64,000 nucleotides of DNA from Cladopsammia gracilis (Eukaryota > Cnidaria > Anthozoa > Scleractinia > Dendrophylliidae). The stretch spans positions 1,821,001-1,885,000 of the forward strand of contig JAJGOT010000003.1 of NCBI GenBank assembly GCA_022457155.1, in the 5' to 3' direction. Shown here one piece after another: positions 37,628 to 49,057 of the stretch. Under the pieces are notes generated by a model. It was not told where the DNA came from. It saw only the letters and a list, made by a program, of their open reading frames with translations, and ran no database searches. The translations under genes and the position numbers were made by a program. Positions within the stretch are counted from its first letter, which is position 1, and each line of letters begins with the position of its first letter.

Positions 37628-38895
37628 CTATATATACCTCGGATGGTCAAAATTAACTGTGCTAATTACATTTATGGATTTCAAAACACATTTTTGGGGA
37701 ACAAAAAAATTATTCACGTCCCCATTGAAATAAACATTTGTTTTATGTTTGGCTTCGTCAAAATAGGCACACATGAAAAAGCTGGATTTGTGGCCAATCA
37801 GAGAATGACCATTTATATCCAAATCAGTTTGCATGACCATTCTCTGGTTTTCAAAAACGAAAGGAGAATCGAAGACGCTGCTTTCAACATCAGGTTGAGA
37901 ACCCTTTACTCCATAAATAATCAGATTTGCATCTCTTTCATTCACGTCTTGAGAGGTTCCTTGCCATTTCAGATCCAGATATATGTACTCAGGCGGGGAA
38001 ATCTTCCATTTGTGCATGTGGATGATTGATCTTGTATAATTCGAAAGCGTCTTGGTTGATTGTTGATTGTATTCAGGCTTGTGCTCATGACATCAACGCT
38101 CACATTATTCATTGACGCAGGAAAGAATTCAATGCAAATAGTGTATTCTCCCTCTGGAAGTTTATACATATTGAAACCAAGTCTCCCAGAATATATATCA
38201 TTAATATCTTTAAATATTTTTAAATCATATGCCTTCTTATTGAAAAGATGAGGTGAACTTGAAAAATCGCTTATTCCAGTCACCCTGATATAATCTTCAG
38301 AGGTTGATTCATCCACACCTTCCATCAAATATCTGAATTCATCTTTCTGGTGGGAAGTTGACGTGATATGCAATTCATTGACATATTTTTTTAAGATTTT
38401 CTTCTGTTTTTATTAGTTCCTTTACCATACGTGTTATCTGGACATTTAGTTGTCTGTCGACATAAGATTTAGTCGATGCTTCGGAATTGCCGACAGGTGC
38501 TCCCAGATTTTTCACGGACTTTGTTTTTATATTGAGATCACCAGAAGAATCTCTTTTCAGAATCTTCTCGTCAGCCAGGGAATTATCCACATATTTTTTA
38601 TTGGCTGCTTGGTCAAATTGCTTCAGGGTCTTTTACATTCCAAATGAAATTGCTGTTCATATCCAATCCCTCTTCCATTGGATACATTTCTTTGCGGGAA
38701 AGAAAGATGCTTTTGACATCATCCTAAGAGACGAGGTTGTCATAATTTACTGCTAAATGTTCAAAACTTTGTTTTGAGTTTTTCACATTGAAAAGATCTT
38801 TCAAATCAATATCTTTGGTGACTTCATGCTTTGGTGCAGGTGTATTAGGAAGTTTCTGTTCCAGTGATGTAAGGCAGACGTCAAAAGAAGGAGAA
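37628..38895 (-). pseudogene. Fibre-like attachment protein remnant
   Basis: Minus-strand frames 38724-38895, 38375-38760, 37969-38373 and 37628-38017 form a series. The N-terminal part has two tail-fibre-type repeats: NSNFIWNVKDPEA with KKYVDNSL, and IKTKSVKNLGAPVGNSEASTKSYVDRQL. This N-x-K-N-L-x-x-P...K-x-Y-V-D repeat is common in fibre proteins of phages and of some Polinton/adintovirus-like elements. The rest is beta-rich (KLPEGEYTICIEFFPAS, YLDLKWQGTSQD) and may be a head domain. At least one stop (near 38727) and three frame changes break it. Confidence 0.6.
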
Positions 38896-39550
38896 TCGCC
38901 CTTCCTGGCATGTTCTAGAGCAAAATTGTGATGAGTCTTTGATTTCTGCATTTGAAAGTTCTGGCGAAGAAGACGAAGTGTGGAGATCGAGCATGAAAGC
39001 AGCAGTGAAATAGAAAGTGGAGGGAGCAAAAGCGAAGTATCCTCTACAGATAGCGCGGTTAGAACAGACCAAAACGAGGAAAGGGAAAGTTCCTGCGAAG
39101 CAAAAGCCAAGGGCCTCCACGCATCGAATGATACCCTAACCGGTGAGTCCAAAAAACAAGACAACAAGACGTAAGTATCGAGAACGAACAAAAGCATTTC
39201 AGAAGATGAAATAGAAGACTTGTGTGGCATGCTGGAAGACAAGAGAGAAGAACTCGATCAGAAGATAAAACACAAGATGGAATCTTCAGTTAATCTGGCG
39301 TTTTATCAGAGCAAAGCAGCGCTAAAAAACGCCTTGCTGGCGAACGAAAAGCGTACTTTCCGAGTTAACCGACGAATTCGTCGATGAATTAATTGAAATT
39401 GTAAAGGACGTATTTTCATCCAGAACAGGAGCAACGGACAAGAAAGCTCAGTTCTCTCGCTCATGCTTGGTCAAAGAAATTTGCCATTTCTGAAAGCATG
39501 CAGCTTGGAGAAAATTTTGCGGCGATTTATGCAGCGATTCAGTTAAATTT
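38896..39550. other. Coding-like remnants, unassigned
   Basis: On the + strand, ESSSEIESGGSKSEVSST (38980-39174) and a following frame with DEIEDLCGMLEDKREELDQK look like pieces of an acidic, helical protein, possibly from a DNA transposon or host exon. I cannot assign them. Confidence 0.3.
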
Positions 39551-40420
39551 TCATGTCTAGTTAATGGAAAAAAACTGAGGAGTCCATAGCAAGTGGCATT
39601 GCAAAGTTAGAAGCAAAAAGCAAATGACATTTCTAAAGTTTTTTTGGAACCAAATTTAAAAAATTATGTATTTTCAAAGCTAAAAACTAAGGATTTCAAC
39701 CAAATGGCTTGAAAACGTCTACAAAGCAGAGTCAGTATGTCTGCATGCTGTAAACAAAAGCATAAGTCCATGTGTGTAACTTTGCAGACTGTAGATTTTA
39801 AAACAGGATCAGTTATGACATAAATATCAGCATTTTTTAAGAAAACAAACAGTTTTTCTGCTATTTTTTCCAGGAATGCAACCGATTGACTTGAAACTTG
39901 GCATGCAACAATATCAGCATGTCTACTTAATGGGAAAAAAAGGAGAAGTCCATAGCGTGTACCATTACAGAATTACAAGCAGAAATAAAATGACATAATT
40001 TTTGAGAATTTGAGTGAAACTCATTTGCATAATCAAGTATTTTTAGAGCTGAAATCTAGGGATTTCAACCAAATCACTTGAAAACTTCTACAGAGCAGAC
40101 TCAGTATGTCTACATGTTGCACACAAAAGGATAAGTGCATGTGTTCAACTTTGCAGACTGTAGATTTCCAAAAGGATGACTTGTAACATAAATATAAGGA
40201 TTTTTAAGAAAACAGCTTTTCTGTATTTTTTTTTACAAGGAATGCAACTGATTGACTTGAAACTTGGCATGCAACAATGTCAGCATGTCTAGTTAATGGA
40301 AACAAAAGGAGAAGTCCATAGCCTGCACCTTTACAGAATTAGAAGCAGAAATAAAATGACATTTTGAGAATTTCAGTGAAACTCATTTGCATAATCAAGA
40401 CATTTTGACCTGTCAATCAC
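39550..40420. repeat. Tandem repeat of about 365 bp (2.4 copies)
   Basis: The string catgtcta(g/c)ttaatgg followed by gagaagtccatagc recurs at about 39553, 39917 and 40283, with gcagactgtagattt recurring between. No coding potential seen. Confidence 0.7.
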
Positions 40421-40449
40421 AAAAGCTACCAATTGAGCTGAAATTCAGC

Positions 40450-40860
40450 AAACGCGTACCTTTTATAGCGCATCAAGGCAGAACTGTCATCGATGAAATT
40501 CAAGATAACAACACTTAGTCAATCAAAAATTGATATCAACATAAATTCCCATCGAAAAATGTGATTCATTTTACCTTTAAGTCACTGGACTGCTTGGAAA
40601 TTCGTTTAAACTTCGCTTCTTCGGTTCTGAAATCCCTAATAAAAACAAGGCATCTCCCCGCATTGCTCCTGCATTGATAAAAACGTAGGAGGGTTCCTCG
40701 AAGCAAGATTTTATCCCCGAAAGCTCTTCTTTTTCCACTAAAGCAGCTTCTGAGTATCCCTTAATTAGTATCCCTGTCTTGAGTAGCAAAGCGCGAAAAA
40801 ATGCAGGGAAGAAATGACTTCACTGCTCCGCTAAACACTGCGAAAGATCTAACTTTTTTA
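40450..40860. repeat. Segmental duplication, copy 1
   Basis: Starts tttatagcgcatcaaggcag and runs to the ctccgctaaacactgcgaaa region. A direct copy lies at 44680-45110. A minus-strand frame here (40577-40789) begins in a KTGILIKGYSEAALVEKEEL segment; in the other copy it is less intact. Whether it is an old host exon is unclear. Confidence 0.7.
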
Positions 40861-41340
40861 AAACTTTAAAAAGTGTTTACCGAGCTGACGGCTGTGTAGC
40901 CGCGCGTGTGGCGTCATACGCGCATGTTTTGCGACGTCATACGCGCCCGCGAGTTAGCCTTGCGCGACGCTCAGACCGACACATGTCACGGAGGCGCGTG
41001 GCCATGAAAAATGACGGGGATAGACCTCTTTCATAATGGTGGCGGATTTATTTATTCTTTTATAGGTATGTTGATCAGCCTTAGTGGCCTCGTTAGCATG
41101 TGCAAAATTCAAAAGAATTTTTACTCTAAAATGAGGCCGGTGAGGCTAATTAACATACATATAAAAGAATAAATAAATTGGCCGCCATAATGAAAGAGGT
41201 CTATAGGTTCTATGAAAGGAGGATAATATAAATAGATAGGCTGAGCCTAACAGCGTAGCACTTTGAACAAGCTTAACTAAGGTGAAACTTAACTAAGGTG
41301 AAAGGTCGGAAGCACAAGAATTAAGATTGACGACCGAGCT
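40861..41340. other. CpG-rich stretch and short inverted repeat
   Basis: gccgcgcgtgtggcgtcata and cgcgcccgcgag repeat here and again near 45120-45190. At 41030-41210 a short inverted repeat (tttattcttttatagg with cctatag and gacctctttcat) brackets about 130 bases. No gene seen. Confidence 0.5.
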
Positions 41341-41353
41341 ATTTTTCAATTTT

Positions 41354-44301
41354 TTTTTTTTTTTTTTTTTATTATAGTTTTGCATAGCCATGCTGTATGT
41401 TACTTTACATTGTACTACATACACATTACTTGACTTAAACATTACTTTCTTACGACGTGCTTACATCACACTATACATAAAATTTCCAGTATCATATGCT
41501 CTATAAATTGTGTCCTACCAGTTTTGTTATTGATTGAGACAATTTACTAATTATTATTGTTGTTATTTATGGGTTGCCACTTCTCAACGTGAAACTTGTG
41601 TCTGCCATTCTTTTTCGAAATGGATCGTTCTATACTTTCTATGTATTTTAGTTTAGCTATAACATTGCACAATTTTGGTTTTGTTTTTATTAAACGGCTC
41701 TGATAAATGATCAATTTCCCGACAATAATGATGTGGTTTAATAATGACCAATGCATTCTTTTCTCGACAAGACCTAACATTATGTCTTCGTCGTTCAAGA
41801 TCCGCACAATGATGTTCATGCTATTTAGCCAACGAACAACAGACAACCAGAATTCTTTGCTAAAGTGGCAGTGAAGAAAGAGATGTTCGAGGGATTCTTC
41901 CGACTTTTCACAGAAGGTACACATAGGTGTATCGCATAATTTCATCTTGTACATAATTTTATTTGTAAATACTATTCTATTTAGTATTTTATATTGGAAG
42001 TTTTTAGTTTTTGTATCTAGCGTAACCTGATGTGGGATTAAATAAATCTGTTTCCAATCAAGATTTCGGTTATTATTTAATGTAGCATATTTCTCTTGAG
42101 CAGATGGGCAGAGACGTATTTGCTCAATAATTCCCCAATACAGTTTCTTTGTGGATAGTTCTTTGACCTTGACAGATTCGTTATTTATTTTCAAAATATG
42201 ATCCAGACTTGTTAGGTCCGGGTTTTGTTGGTCTCGAGGGTTAGCTACGCTTGCGTTAAGAATGTTTTTCCACGAGTTTGGGAATGAGGTTGATATTCCT
42301 AATAATAATATGAATTCATTTAAATTAAGCCCTTTTTCTTTAAAGAAATTCCACGGCTTTAGCTTGCCGTTGGGTAACAGAATATCACCGGCATAAACAA
42401 AACCTTTGTCAATTAATTTTCTATTAAATGTAGTTTTGTTATCAATGCGCAGAAATTGGTTGTTCCATAGAATTTGCTCGTGGACGTTTTCGCGTGTGGA
42501 AATTTCCTTGTCAATATATTTGGACCATAGTGTGAAACATTCCAGATAATATCTCGGGAGATCACTTGGGAGGTCCGCAGGGTTGAAATTGCAGCGTAAA
42601 AGGAAATTACCACCGTAGTCCCTCAGATAGTTTGAAAGGATAATTTTCCACGGGCTGTAATAGTCCTCTGCATATTTTTTAAGACAAAGAATCCGTTGCG
42701 TGTTTATCAATGATTCGATATGAGGCATTCGTAATCCTCCATCCTTATAATCAGATACCAAGGATAGACGTTTGATCTTGTCTTTACCTTTCCAAACGAA
42801 ATTATAGATAATAGTGTTAATTTGCTTAATGAGGTCTTTATTCAAATGAAGAAGAGATGCGCGATACATCAACTTCGGTATTGCAAAGGTTTTGATAATT
42901 TGGATTTTTCCAAACAAGGTGAGATTTCTCCACTGCCAAAAGTTTAAAGTTTTTTTAAGTGATTTCAGGATTGCGTCAAAATTTAACTCCTGCTTTATGC
43001 GCCAATCGTAAGTGAAATAAATGCCAAGGATTTTAATTGGCTCGTTAACTTTCTCAATGTTTAGGGGCTGATTGATTTTGTGGCTGATACCAAGCCAGTA
43101 GGCTTCAGTCTTTTCTTCGTTCAGTTTTAGACCAGAGCAAATACCAAATTGGTGGAGTGTGTTCGAAAGATGTTTGAATGAGACTGTGTTATTAAGAAAA
43201 GTGGTTAAGTCGTCGGCAAACGCAGTTAATTTCGTTTCCTTATTGCCAATTTGAATACCTTTTATGTTACTATCTGTTCGGATTTTGATTAACAGCACTT
43301 CCAATGCGATGATGAAGAGGTAAGGTGACAACGGGTCACCTTGTCTAACACCTCTTTGAACTTGAAATAATTGAGTCGAAAAACCATTATTAAGGATACA
43401 GCTTGAAATATTACAGTATAATACTTTGACCCATTTGATGAAGGACTCACCAAAATTGAAAGAAATTAAGGTGTCAGTCAGAAACTTCCAACTTAGGGAA
43501 TCAAACGCTTTTTCAAAATCTAGGGCAATCATTAAACCAGGTAATTGTTTAACTTTCGTGTATTCCATAATGTCCTCAATAGTGCGGACAGCATCGAAAA
43601 TAGTTCTGCGTTTAACATAGGCATATTGATCGTCATTTATGATATTTGGCAATACTTTTTCTAAACGCAGGGCAAGTGCTTTTGAGGCTATTTTAACATC
43701 AACATTTAATAGTGAGATCGGTCTCCAATTTTTAATGTAACGCCTATCCTTGCCTTTTTTCTCAATTAACCTAATCATAGCTTGTTTTTGTGTATTTGAT
43801 AATTCCCCGTGAGTGTATGAATGGTTTAAGGAGTCTGTTAATTGCTGGCTCACAAGGTTCCAAAATGTTTTGTAAAAATCTGGTGTCAGACCATCGTTTC
43901 CAGGTGACTTACCATTAGGCATTTTTTGTAAGGAGGCGAGGCATTCTGCACAAGACAATTCTCCCTCACAGAGTGATTTATCGTCGTCGGTTAATATCGG
44001 CATGGGCATGTTGGCTATAAAATCCTTAGAACTTGCCTCACTTTCAGTCGGATCTTGGTTTCGATAAAGGTTTTGATAATAGTTTCTCAATTCGTCAAGA
44101 ATAGCTTTTGATTTTATGATTGACTTGCCTTCATTATTTAATAGGCGTCGGACTGAAGTTTTAGTAGATCTAGTGTTTTCAAGATTCAGGAAAAATTTTG
44201 AGTTTTTTTCACCTTTTTCATACCAGTTAATTCTAGAACGGATGATTTTCCCTTGAACTATGTAATCATAAAGCGATTCATACTCACACTTGGCGCACTC
44301 A
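41354..44301 (-). mobile_element. L1/Tx1-type LINE, 5' truncated
   Basis: The minus-strand insertion ends in a poly(A) seen as a T-run at about 41351-41371 and is flanked by a 13-bp target duplication atttttcaatttt (41341-41353 and 44302-44314). The endonuclease and ORF1 are missing. Confidence 0.88.
41547..44299 (-). CDS. LINE ORF2 fragment: reverse transcriptase
   Basis: Open for more than 900 codons, since the frame continues upstream of 44090 to the truncation. RT blocks: NWRPISLLNVDVKIASKALA, LMIALDFEKAFDSLSW, RGVRQGDPLSPYLF and FADDLTTF. A C-terminal CCHC finger follows (CTFCEKSEESLEHLFLHC). The RQGDPLSPYLF and finger arrangement is typical of L1/Tx1. No stop interrupts it, so the insertion is recent. 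Confidence 0.9.
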
Positions 44302-44314
44302 ATTTTTCAATTTT

Positions 44315-44679
44315 AGCAATTCTCAAAAACAGTATTACCCGACCGTCTGCACGGTACATTTAGACCGTACAAAAGTTCACAAAAACAACTTTTCTCTGTC
44401 TAGAATAACTAGTACGACTACTTTCCGAATAAAATACAGTTTCTGTTTGTCAAAAATTGCCCGAGAAACTGATTTGGAAATCAAAATTGCAAAAATACAC
44501 AAACATATTTGCATAAGGCGACGCGAGTGAAGACAGAAAATCTAAGTCGTGTTTTGTTTACATAAAATCGCTTTTCAATCTATGTAATGAATGAACAAAC
44601 ACCAAAAAATGGACAACACAATCTTTCAAAATTTTTTTTTCAAATCTCCATTAGTTTATGTTTAAAAGCAAAACACACC
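44315..44679. other. Sequence without recognisable gene
   Basis: AT-rich continuation of the target locus after the LINE. Nothing recognised. Confidence 0.4.
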
Positions 44680-45110
44680 ATTTATAGCGCATCAAGGCAG
44701 AGCTGTCCTCGATGAAATTCAAGATAACACGATTAAACATGTCTCCAAAACTTAAGCGGAACACAAAGGAAAAGTCAATCAAAAATTGATATCAACATAA
44801 ATTCCCATCGAAAAATGTGATTTACTTTACCCTTAAGTCACTGGACTGCTTGGAAATTCGTTAAAACTCCGCTTCTTCGGTTCTGAAAATCCGTAATAAA
44901 AACAAGGCATCTCCCCGCATTGCTCCTGCATTGATAAAAACGTGTGAATCGAAGCAAGATTTTATCCCTGAAAGCTCTTCTTTTTTCACTAAAGCGGCTT
45001 CTGAATATCCCTTAATTGGTATCCCTGTCTTGAGTAGCAAACCGCGAAAAAATGCAGGGAAATAACAACTTTACTGCTCCGCCAAACACTGCAAAAGATC
45101 CAACTTTTCG
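44680..45110. repeat. Segmental duplication, copy 2
   Basis: Direct copy of 40450-40860. It has an extra acgattaaacatgtctccaa segment and several indels. The LINE lies between the two copies. Confidence 0.7.
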
Positions 45111-45759
45111 GCTGTGTAGCCGCGCGTGTGACGTTATACGCGCCCGCGAGTTTCCCTTGCGCGACGCCGCACCGACACATGTCACGGAGGCGCGCCCGCG
45201 AAACATTCCGCTAGCCATGACCATGAAAAATGACGGGCATAGGTTCTATGAGTATGGGGCTGCGCAGCCGGGCCGTCGGCCCGGCAAGTGCTCCGCTATT
45301 ACCATCTTCCCAGCATGTTCTTCAAGCAAATTATTGCGTTCGACGTTAGGAGAACGCCATCCTAATTTCAACCGGATTTGGGCATCCTGTGGTCGATGAG
45401 ATACCTGTGCGTGCCAGGCGTGAAGAATCGAGATTTTTTGGTTCGATGGACGGGCGATGTTCAAAATCTGCGCCATTTTGAATAATTATTATGCGCGCGC
45501 ATCAATTTTAAGCCCAAAAGCTGGCCAAAGGAATTGCGGGCTCCACCTTTTCAGCTGAAAAATACCTCGTGCGTCCGTAGCGTGGATATCTTTGGATTAT
45601 TCGGTAAGTGCAATCATTTTTCTCAAACTTCATGCGATGTTTCTTAAAATGTTCATCGCTTCAACTTGTCAAAGCCTTACCATGAAAGTTTTTAGTACTC
45701 CAAGAGCATGTGGAAAGCCCGACGTCGGTGTCCCAACTACTGCAACTACAACAAACCAA
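45111..45759. other. CpG-rich and unique sequence, no gene
   Basis: Repeats of the gccgcgcgtgtg segment also seen near 40900, then unique sequence with only short frames. Confidence 0.4.
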
Positions 45760-46100
45760 AGACCTTCGCTGCTGTCCTGCTTTGAATTGGTCCTGCTTTG
45801 AATTACTCTGACCCAAAGTTGTCTCAAAGCAAATCAACCAAGCGATTGTGCTTTGACCCACAGCGGTCACAAATACAAACCAAACAAACCGAGTCATTGT
45901 ACTTGGTGGCAAACCGAAGACCTTCACTGCTGTCCTGCTTTGAATGTTCTCGAGTTTGCCGAACAACAAAGCAAATCAACCGATTACTCTGACCCAAAAG
46001 TAGTCTCAAAGCAAATCAACCAAGCCATTGTGCTTTGACCCATAGCGGTCACAAATACAAACCAAACAAACCGAGTCTTTGTACTTGGTGGCCATTGCGC
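45760..46100. repeat. Imperfect tandem repeat, period about 190
   Basis: actctgacccaaa, caaagcaaatcaaccaagc and gcggtcacaaatacaaacca each occur twice, with a third partial copy of gctgtcctgctttgaat. The short frames here arise from this repetition. Confidence 0.65.
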
Positions 46101-46905
46101 CAAATTTACATGTTTTGTTACATTTTCCCTTGCAACTATTCAAGTTACTATCATTCATGTTATTGTTACAAAATTAGTCTCGCACAATCAGTATCTGAAC
46201 TACATTGTAACTAAGTAGATAGACATGTTTTGTTACATTTTTTGGTTTCACTATTAAAATTACTGTTGTTCATGTTACTGTTTAAATACTTCATGTTTCT
46301 TCTCAACTAATTTGCTCCTAAATTTTCCTATGATTTTAGTTAAATTCATTGAACTTCGAACGCACTTATTAATCTTTGATTACTGCTAGTACTAGTAATA
46401 GTTGACACTACAGCTGCCCCCGTGATGCAAAGTGCGGCATTATTTTTATTTGCAAATTTTTATACTCGATTCCGTATGCGTTGACTGATGTTATGTTGTA
46501 ATAGTCTTTTAACTCAGATCAGAGAAGGTGAAGCCTGAATTTGAGATGATTACTTTGAGTTGTTTTTACTCTTTCAGGGGGAAAATAAGTCGAAGTAATT
46601 GTCTGAAATCCAGGCTAGAAAAGGCAAGGCGGAAAAGGCAATAGGAGTTTGGAATGAAAAGAGTATGGAAAATCAACGAAGTCGCAGTTGTTTACAAATA
46701 AGTTTATTATGGGATATCGTCTAGTAACAATATTACTGTTATCTAGTGTTATTTAATTGAAAAATTGGTAAAAATATTTAAACCGTTTTAATCACAAAGG
46801 TCAATCATTGTTTGTTGAACAACAATGATATGTTAATATGGTTTATTCAACATAGAAAGCGAGACTGACCAATTTACAACTATACAGAGACTAAAAGAAG
46901 AGTGT
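46101..46905. other. Sequence without recognisable gene
   Basis: AT-rich; contains two copies of agacatgttttgttacattt (near 46105 and 46220). No supported gene. Confidence 0.4.
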
Positions 46906-48486
46906 CTATTTGTTGTCACTTAATGAGTCACTGCCTTGTTTATGGTCTTGCATTTTTGCACGTTTCCCATTCTGGGATAGCTGGAAATCCACACTGTCCA
47001 TTAGCAACAGCTTCTCAATGAGTGGTGCAGTGTCTTCTTTGTACTTAAAAATGTCTTCTCGTAGGAATCCAGATACCACTTTTGGAAAGGCAATAACTGA
47101 AAAGACTTTACCGTCCTTCTCAAGGTCGAGGCTTACTGTCATGTCAACATAACAGTGATTAGCATGGAGCGGTTACAATTGAGGCACTTTGCAAATTTTG
47201 ATCCTGGAGGCGAGGTTATTTTTTTCTTGCAGTCTTTGTTGTTACATGTCAAAAATGGGCTTACTGCCACATTTAGAATTCAGGGCAGCAAATCCAATTT
47301 CGTATTTCCTGCTGCTTAACTTTGGTCAAATCTTGTTTTTCGGCTGCAGACACTGCGGTTGATTTAGTTGTTGTGAGGCACTTCCCATAAAAGTGGCGTA
47401 GTTTACATTCTGTGAATGTGTAGAAGTTTCCTTCTTCGACATCAGTAATATGTTCACCCCATATAGACAGCGGGATAGACCCACTGGTATCTGTGAGCGT
47501 GACATCACGGACTAATTAAGTCGTCTTTTCTGAGGGGATGTGCGCTTCTCCTTTCCACTTAATACTGCCACGTACGTTAAAGTTCCCTGTAGTGGACTTC
47601 ATGACAGAGCTAATCACTGTCACTTCGAAAGGATCTAGTACCTCATACTGGAAGGTGATAGTATGGCTGGGTAGATCTTGAATTTCTGCACCCTTATTAA
47701 AAAAGATTGTTCCTGATGCAGTCACAGATAGATTGGAAATTTTAACTGGCTGTTGGGCATTCATCTTGTCTAGGAAGAACTGGCGTTTGCAGCCATCTCC
47801 TTTCTGGTGCATGACCTTGACAATTTTGCATTCTTGTTTGGAGGTTTGCACTTTGACATCAAAGTACAGATTTGAGCTTGATTGGCTTTGTTTTACTGGC
47901 GTCACATGCTGGATGTACCCAATAACTGTGAATGAAGAAAAGGATGAATCAGTTAAAAAATAACAGACTAAACTGTTTTTGTTCTATTATTGAAAACATA
48001 TATTGTTTGTTGTGTTTACAAGACGTTCATTGAGTATTTGAGATAAATTATTTATTGTACTTGTTGGGTTTAAGTATAGTGTTAGGGTTTACTGTTTGTT
48101 GACTTGAGGTTATGTCAATAGGATTCTTGGTCATTGTGTCGCTTTTTGAAAGTTACTGATTCATAATGAAGACTTTCACACATATTCCATAATGATGGTA
48201 AGATACAAACAGGAAATGCAAGGTTCTGGCACGTAGTGATTCAGTTCGCTTTACAAAGCTTTGATCAAAACATTTTCAGTGTTGATAATACATTTATTTA
48301 AACCATAAGAAAAGATCTGTTTACAAGTTCGAATTTTTGGCTATATCTAACATCAATTATTGCTGGTACAAAAGAATGATATAAAGGGAGTAACGTACTT
48401 GCTGTTGAAGTTGAAGAGGGAGATGCTGGAGATGAGGGCATTCCATACCTGACCCTCTTTGATGGCGGTGGGGTGAAATTAGACAT
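46906..48486 (-). pseudogene. RPA1-like (replication protein A) gene, decayed
   Basis: Exon 1 (48486-48399, MSNFTPPPSKRVRYGMPSS) ends at a GTACGT donor; exon 2 starts after a TTCACAG acceptor near 47925. The downstream frame shows OB-fold-like segments (FDVKVQTSKQECKIVKV, DVTLTDTSGSIPLSIWGEHI, FTECKLRHFYGKCL) and a zinc ribbon (TCNNKDCKK...KCLNCN) followed by a last OB-fold helix region (46906-47142). This matches the large RPA subunit carried by Helitron/Helentron-type elements. In-frame stops near 47517 and 47277 and a shift before 47142 show decay. The PIF1-type helicase end beside it supports the Helitron reading. Confidence 0.65.
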
Positions 48487-48515
48487 TATAATTATCTACA
48501 AGAACAAAGATATAA

Positions 48516-48800
48516 TCAATTGTAATAATGGACTATGTCATTTTGAAACTTTGAAACAGTAACTTCATTTAAATTGGTTAATCTTGCCTCTTCTAAGATT
48601 CTGTATTTGTAGTTGGATGTTTTCTTAATGGACCCCAATCTTTCATATGACATAAGTTCAATAACAAGATTGGAGATAGTACGTACTCTGGTTAAAGCTA
48701 CATAGGTAAGGCCTGCAGCCTTTTCTGAGGGTCCTAAATAAACCCAAACATCATTCAGTGTTAGACCCTGGGCTTTGTGAATGGTAATTGACCAAGCATG
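48516..48800 (-). pseudogene. PIF1-type helicase C-terminus, cut by Polinton-2
   Basis: The minus-strand frame from 48800 to the TGA at 48516-48518 opens with AWSITIHKAQGLTLNDVWV and AGLTYVALTRVRT, the last two motifs of PIF1/RecD-like superfamily 1B helicases, followed by a short tail. The frame ends abruptly at the Polinton-2 terminus (48802), so the insertion removed it from the rest of the gene. PIF1 domains form the C-terminal half of Helitron Rep-helicases. Confidence 0.85.
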
Positions 48801-48801
48801 C

Positions 48802-48983
48802 AGTAGTTGGTGGGGAGGGAGTCAAATACGGTTTTTCAGATACCTAAATAAGCCGCCAAACGCCCGAGTTACCGGGCCCCCAGGCCTCATTGCATTCGAC
48901 CTGGGGGCCCGGTAACTCGGGCGTTTGGCGGCTTATTTAGGTATCTGAAAAACCGTATTTGACGTCCCTCCCCACCAACTACT
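48802..48983. repeat. Polinton-2 left terminal palindrome
   Basis: 182 bases, self-complementary: outer arm from AGTAGTTGGTGGGG, loop cctcattgcattcga (48885-48899), inner arm ending CCCCACCAACTACT. Arm sequence differs from Polinton-1 except for the cgccaaacgcccg and gcccccagg segments. The loop is the Polinton-1 loop with one internal change. Confidence 0.9.
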
Positions 48984-49057
48984 CTGGATACCCCCTCCCT
49001 CAAACCCTGTGAGAGGGGTAACCAATTGAAGAAAGGTAAAATCCTTGTATATACGCA

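Larger units (their letters stand above)
30558..38900. mobile_element. Third, decayed Polinton-like element
   Basis: Defined by content: a broken B-family polymerase of a third lineage, an HTH protein divergent from it, small acidic and membrane proteins, and a fibre-like protein. Codons are AT-rich compared with Polinton-1 and -2. No terminal repeats, integrase, ATPase or capsid gene are seen, so the limits are approximate. The left limit is sharp, against the tRNA-repeat array at 30557, and cuts the polymerase before motif B. Confidence 0.7.

Noticed and set aside
38896..39242. Minus-strand extension of the fibre-like frame to 39242
   Set aside because: The N-terminal part (repeated Ser/Leu) is antisense to an acidic + strand frame and lacks any fibre motif; only the part below 38895 was kept.
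39550..40420. CRISPR-like array
   Set aside because: Units of about 365 bases without short regular spacers; eukaryotic satellite-like repeat.
45592..46038. Short frames at 45.6-46.0 kb as genes
   Set aside because: They come from an imperfect tandem repeat and occur on both strands.
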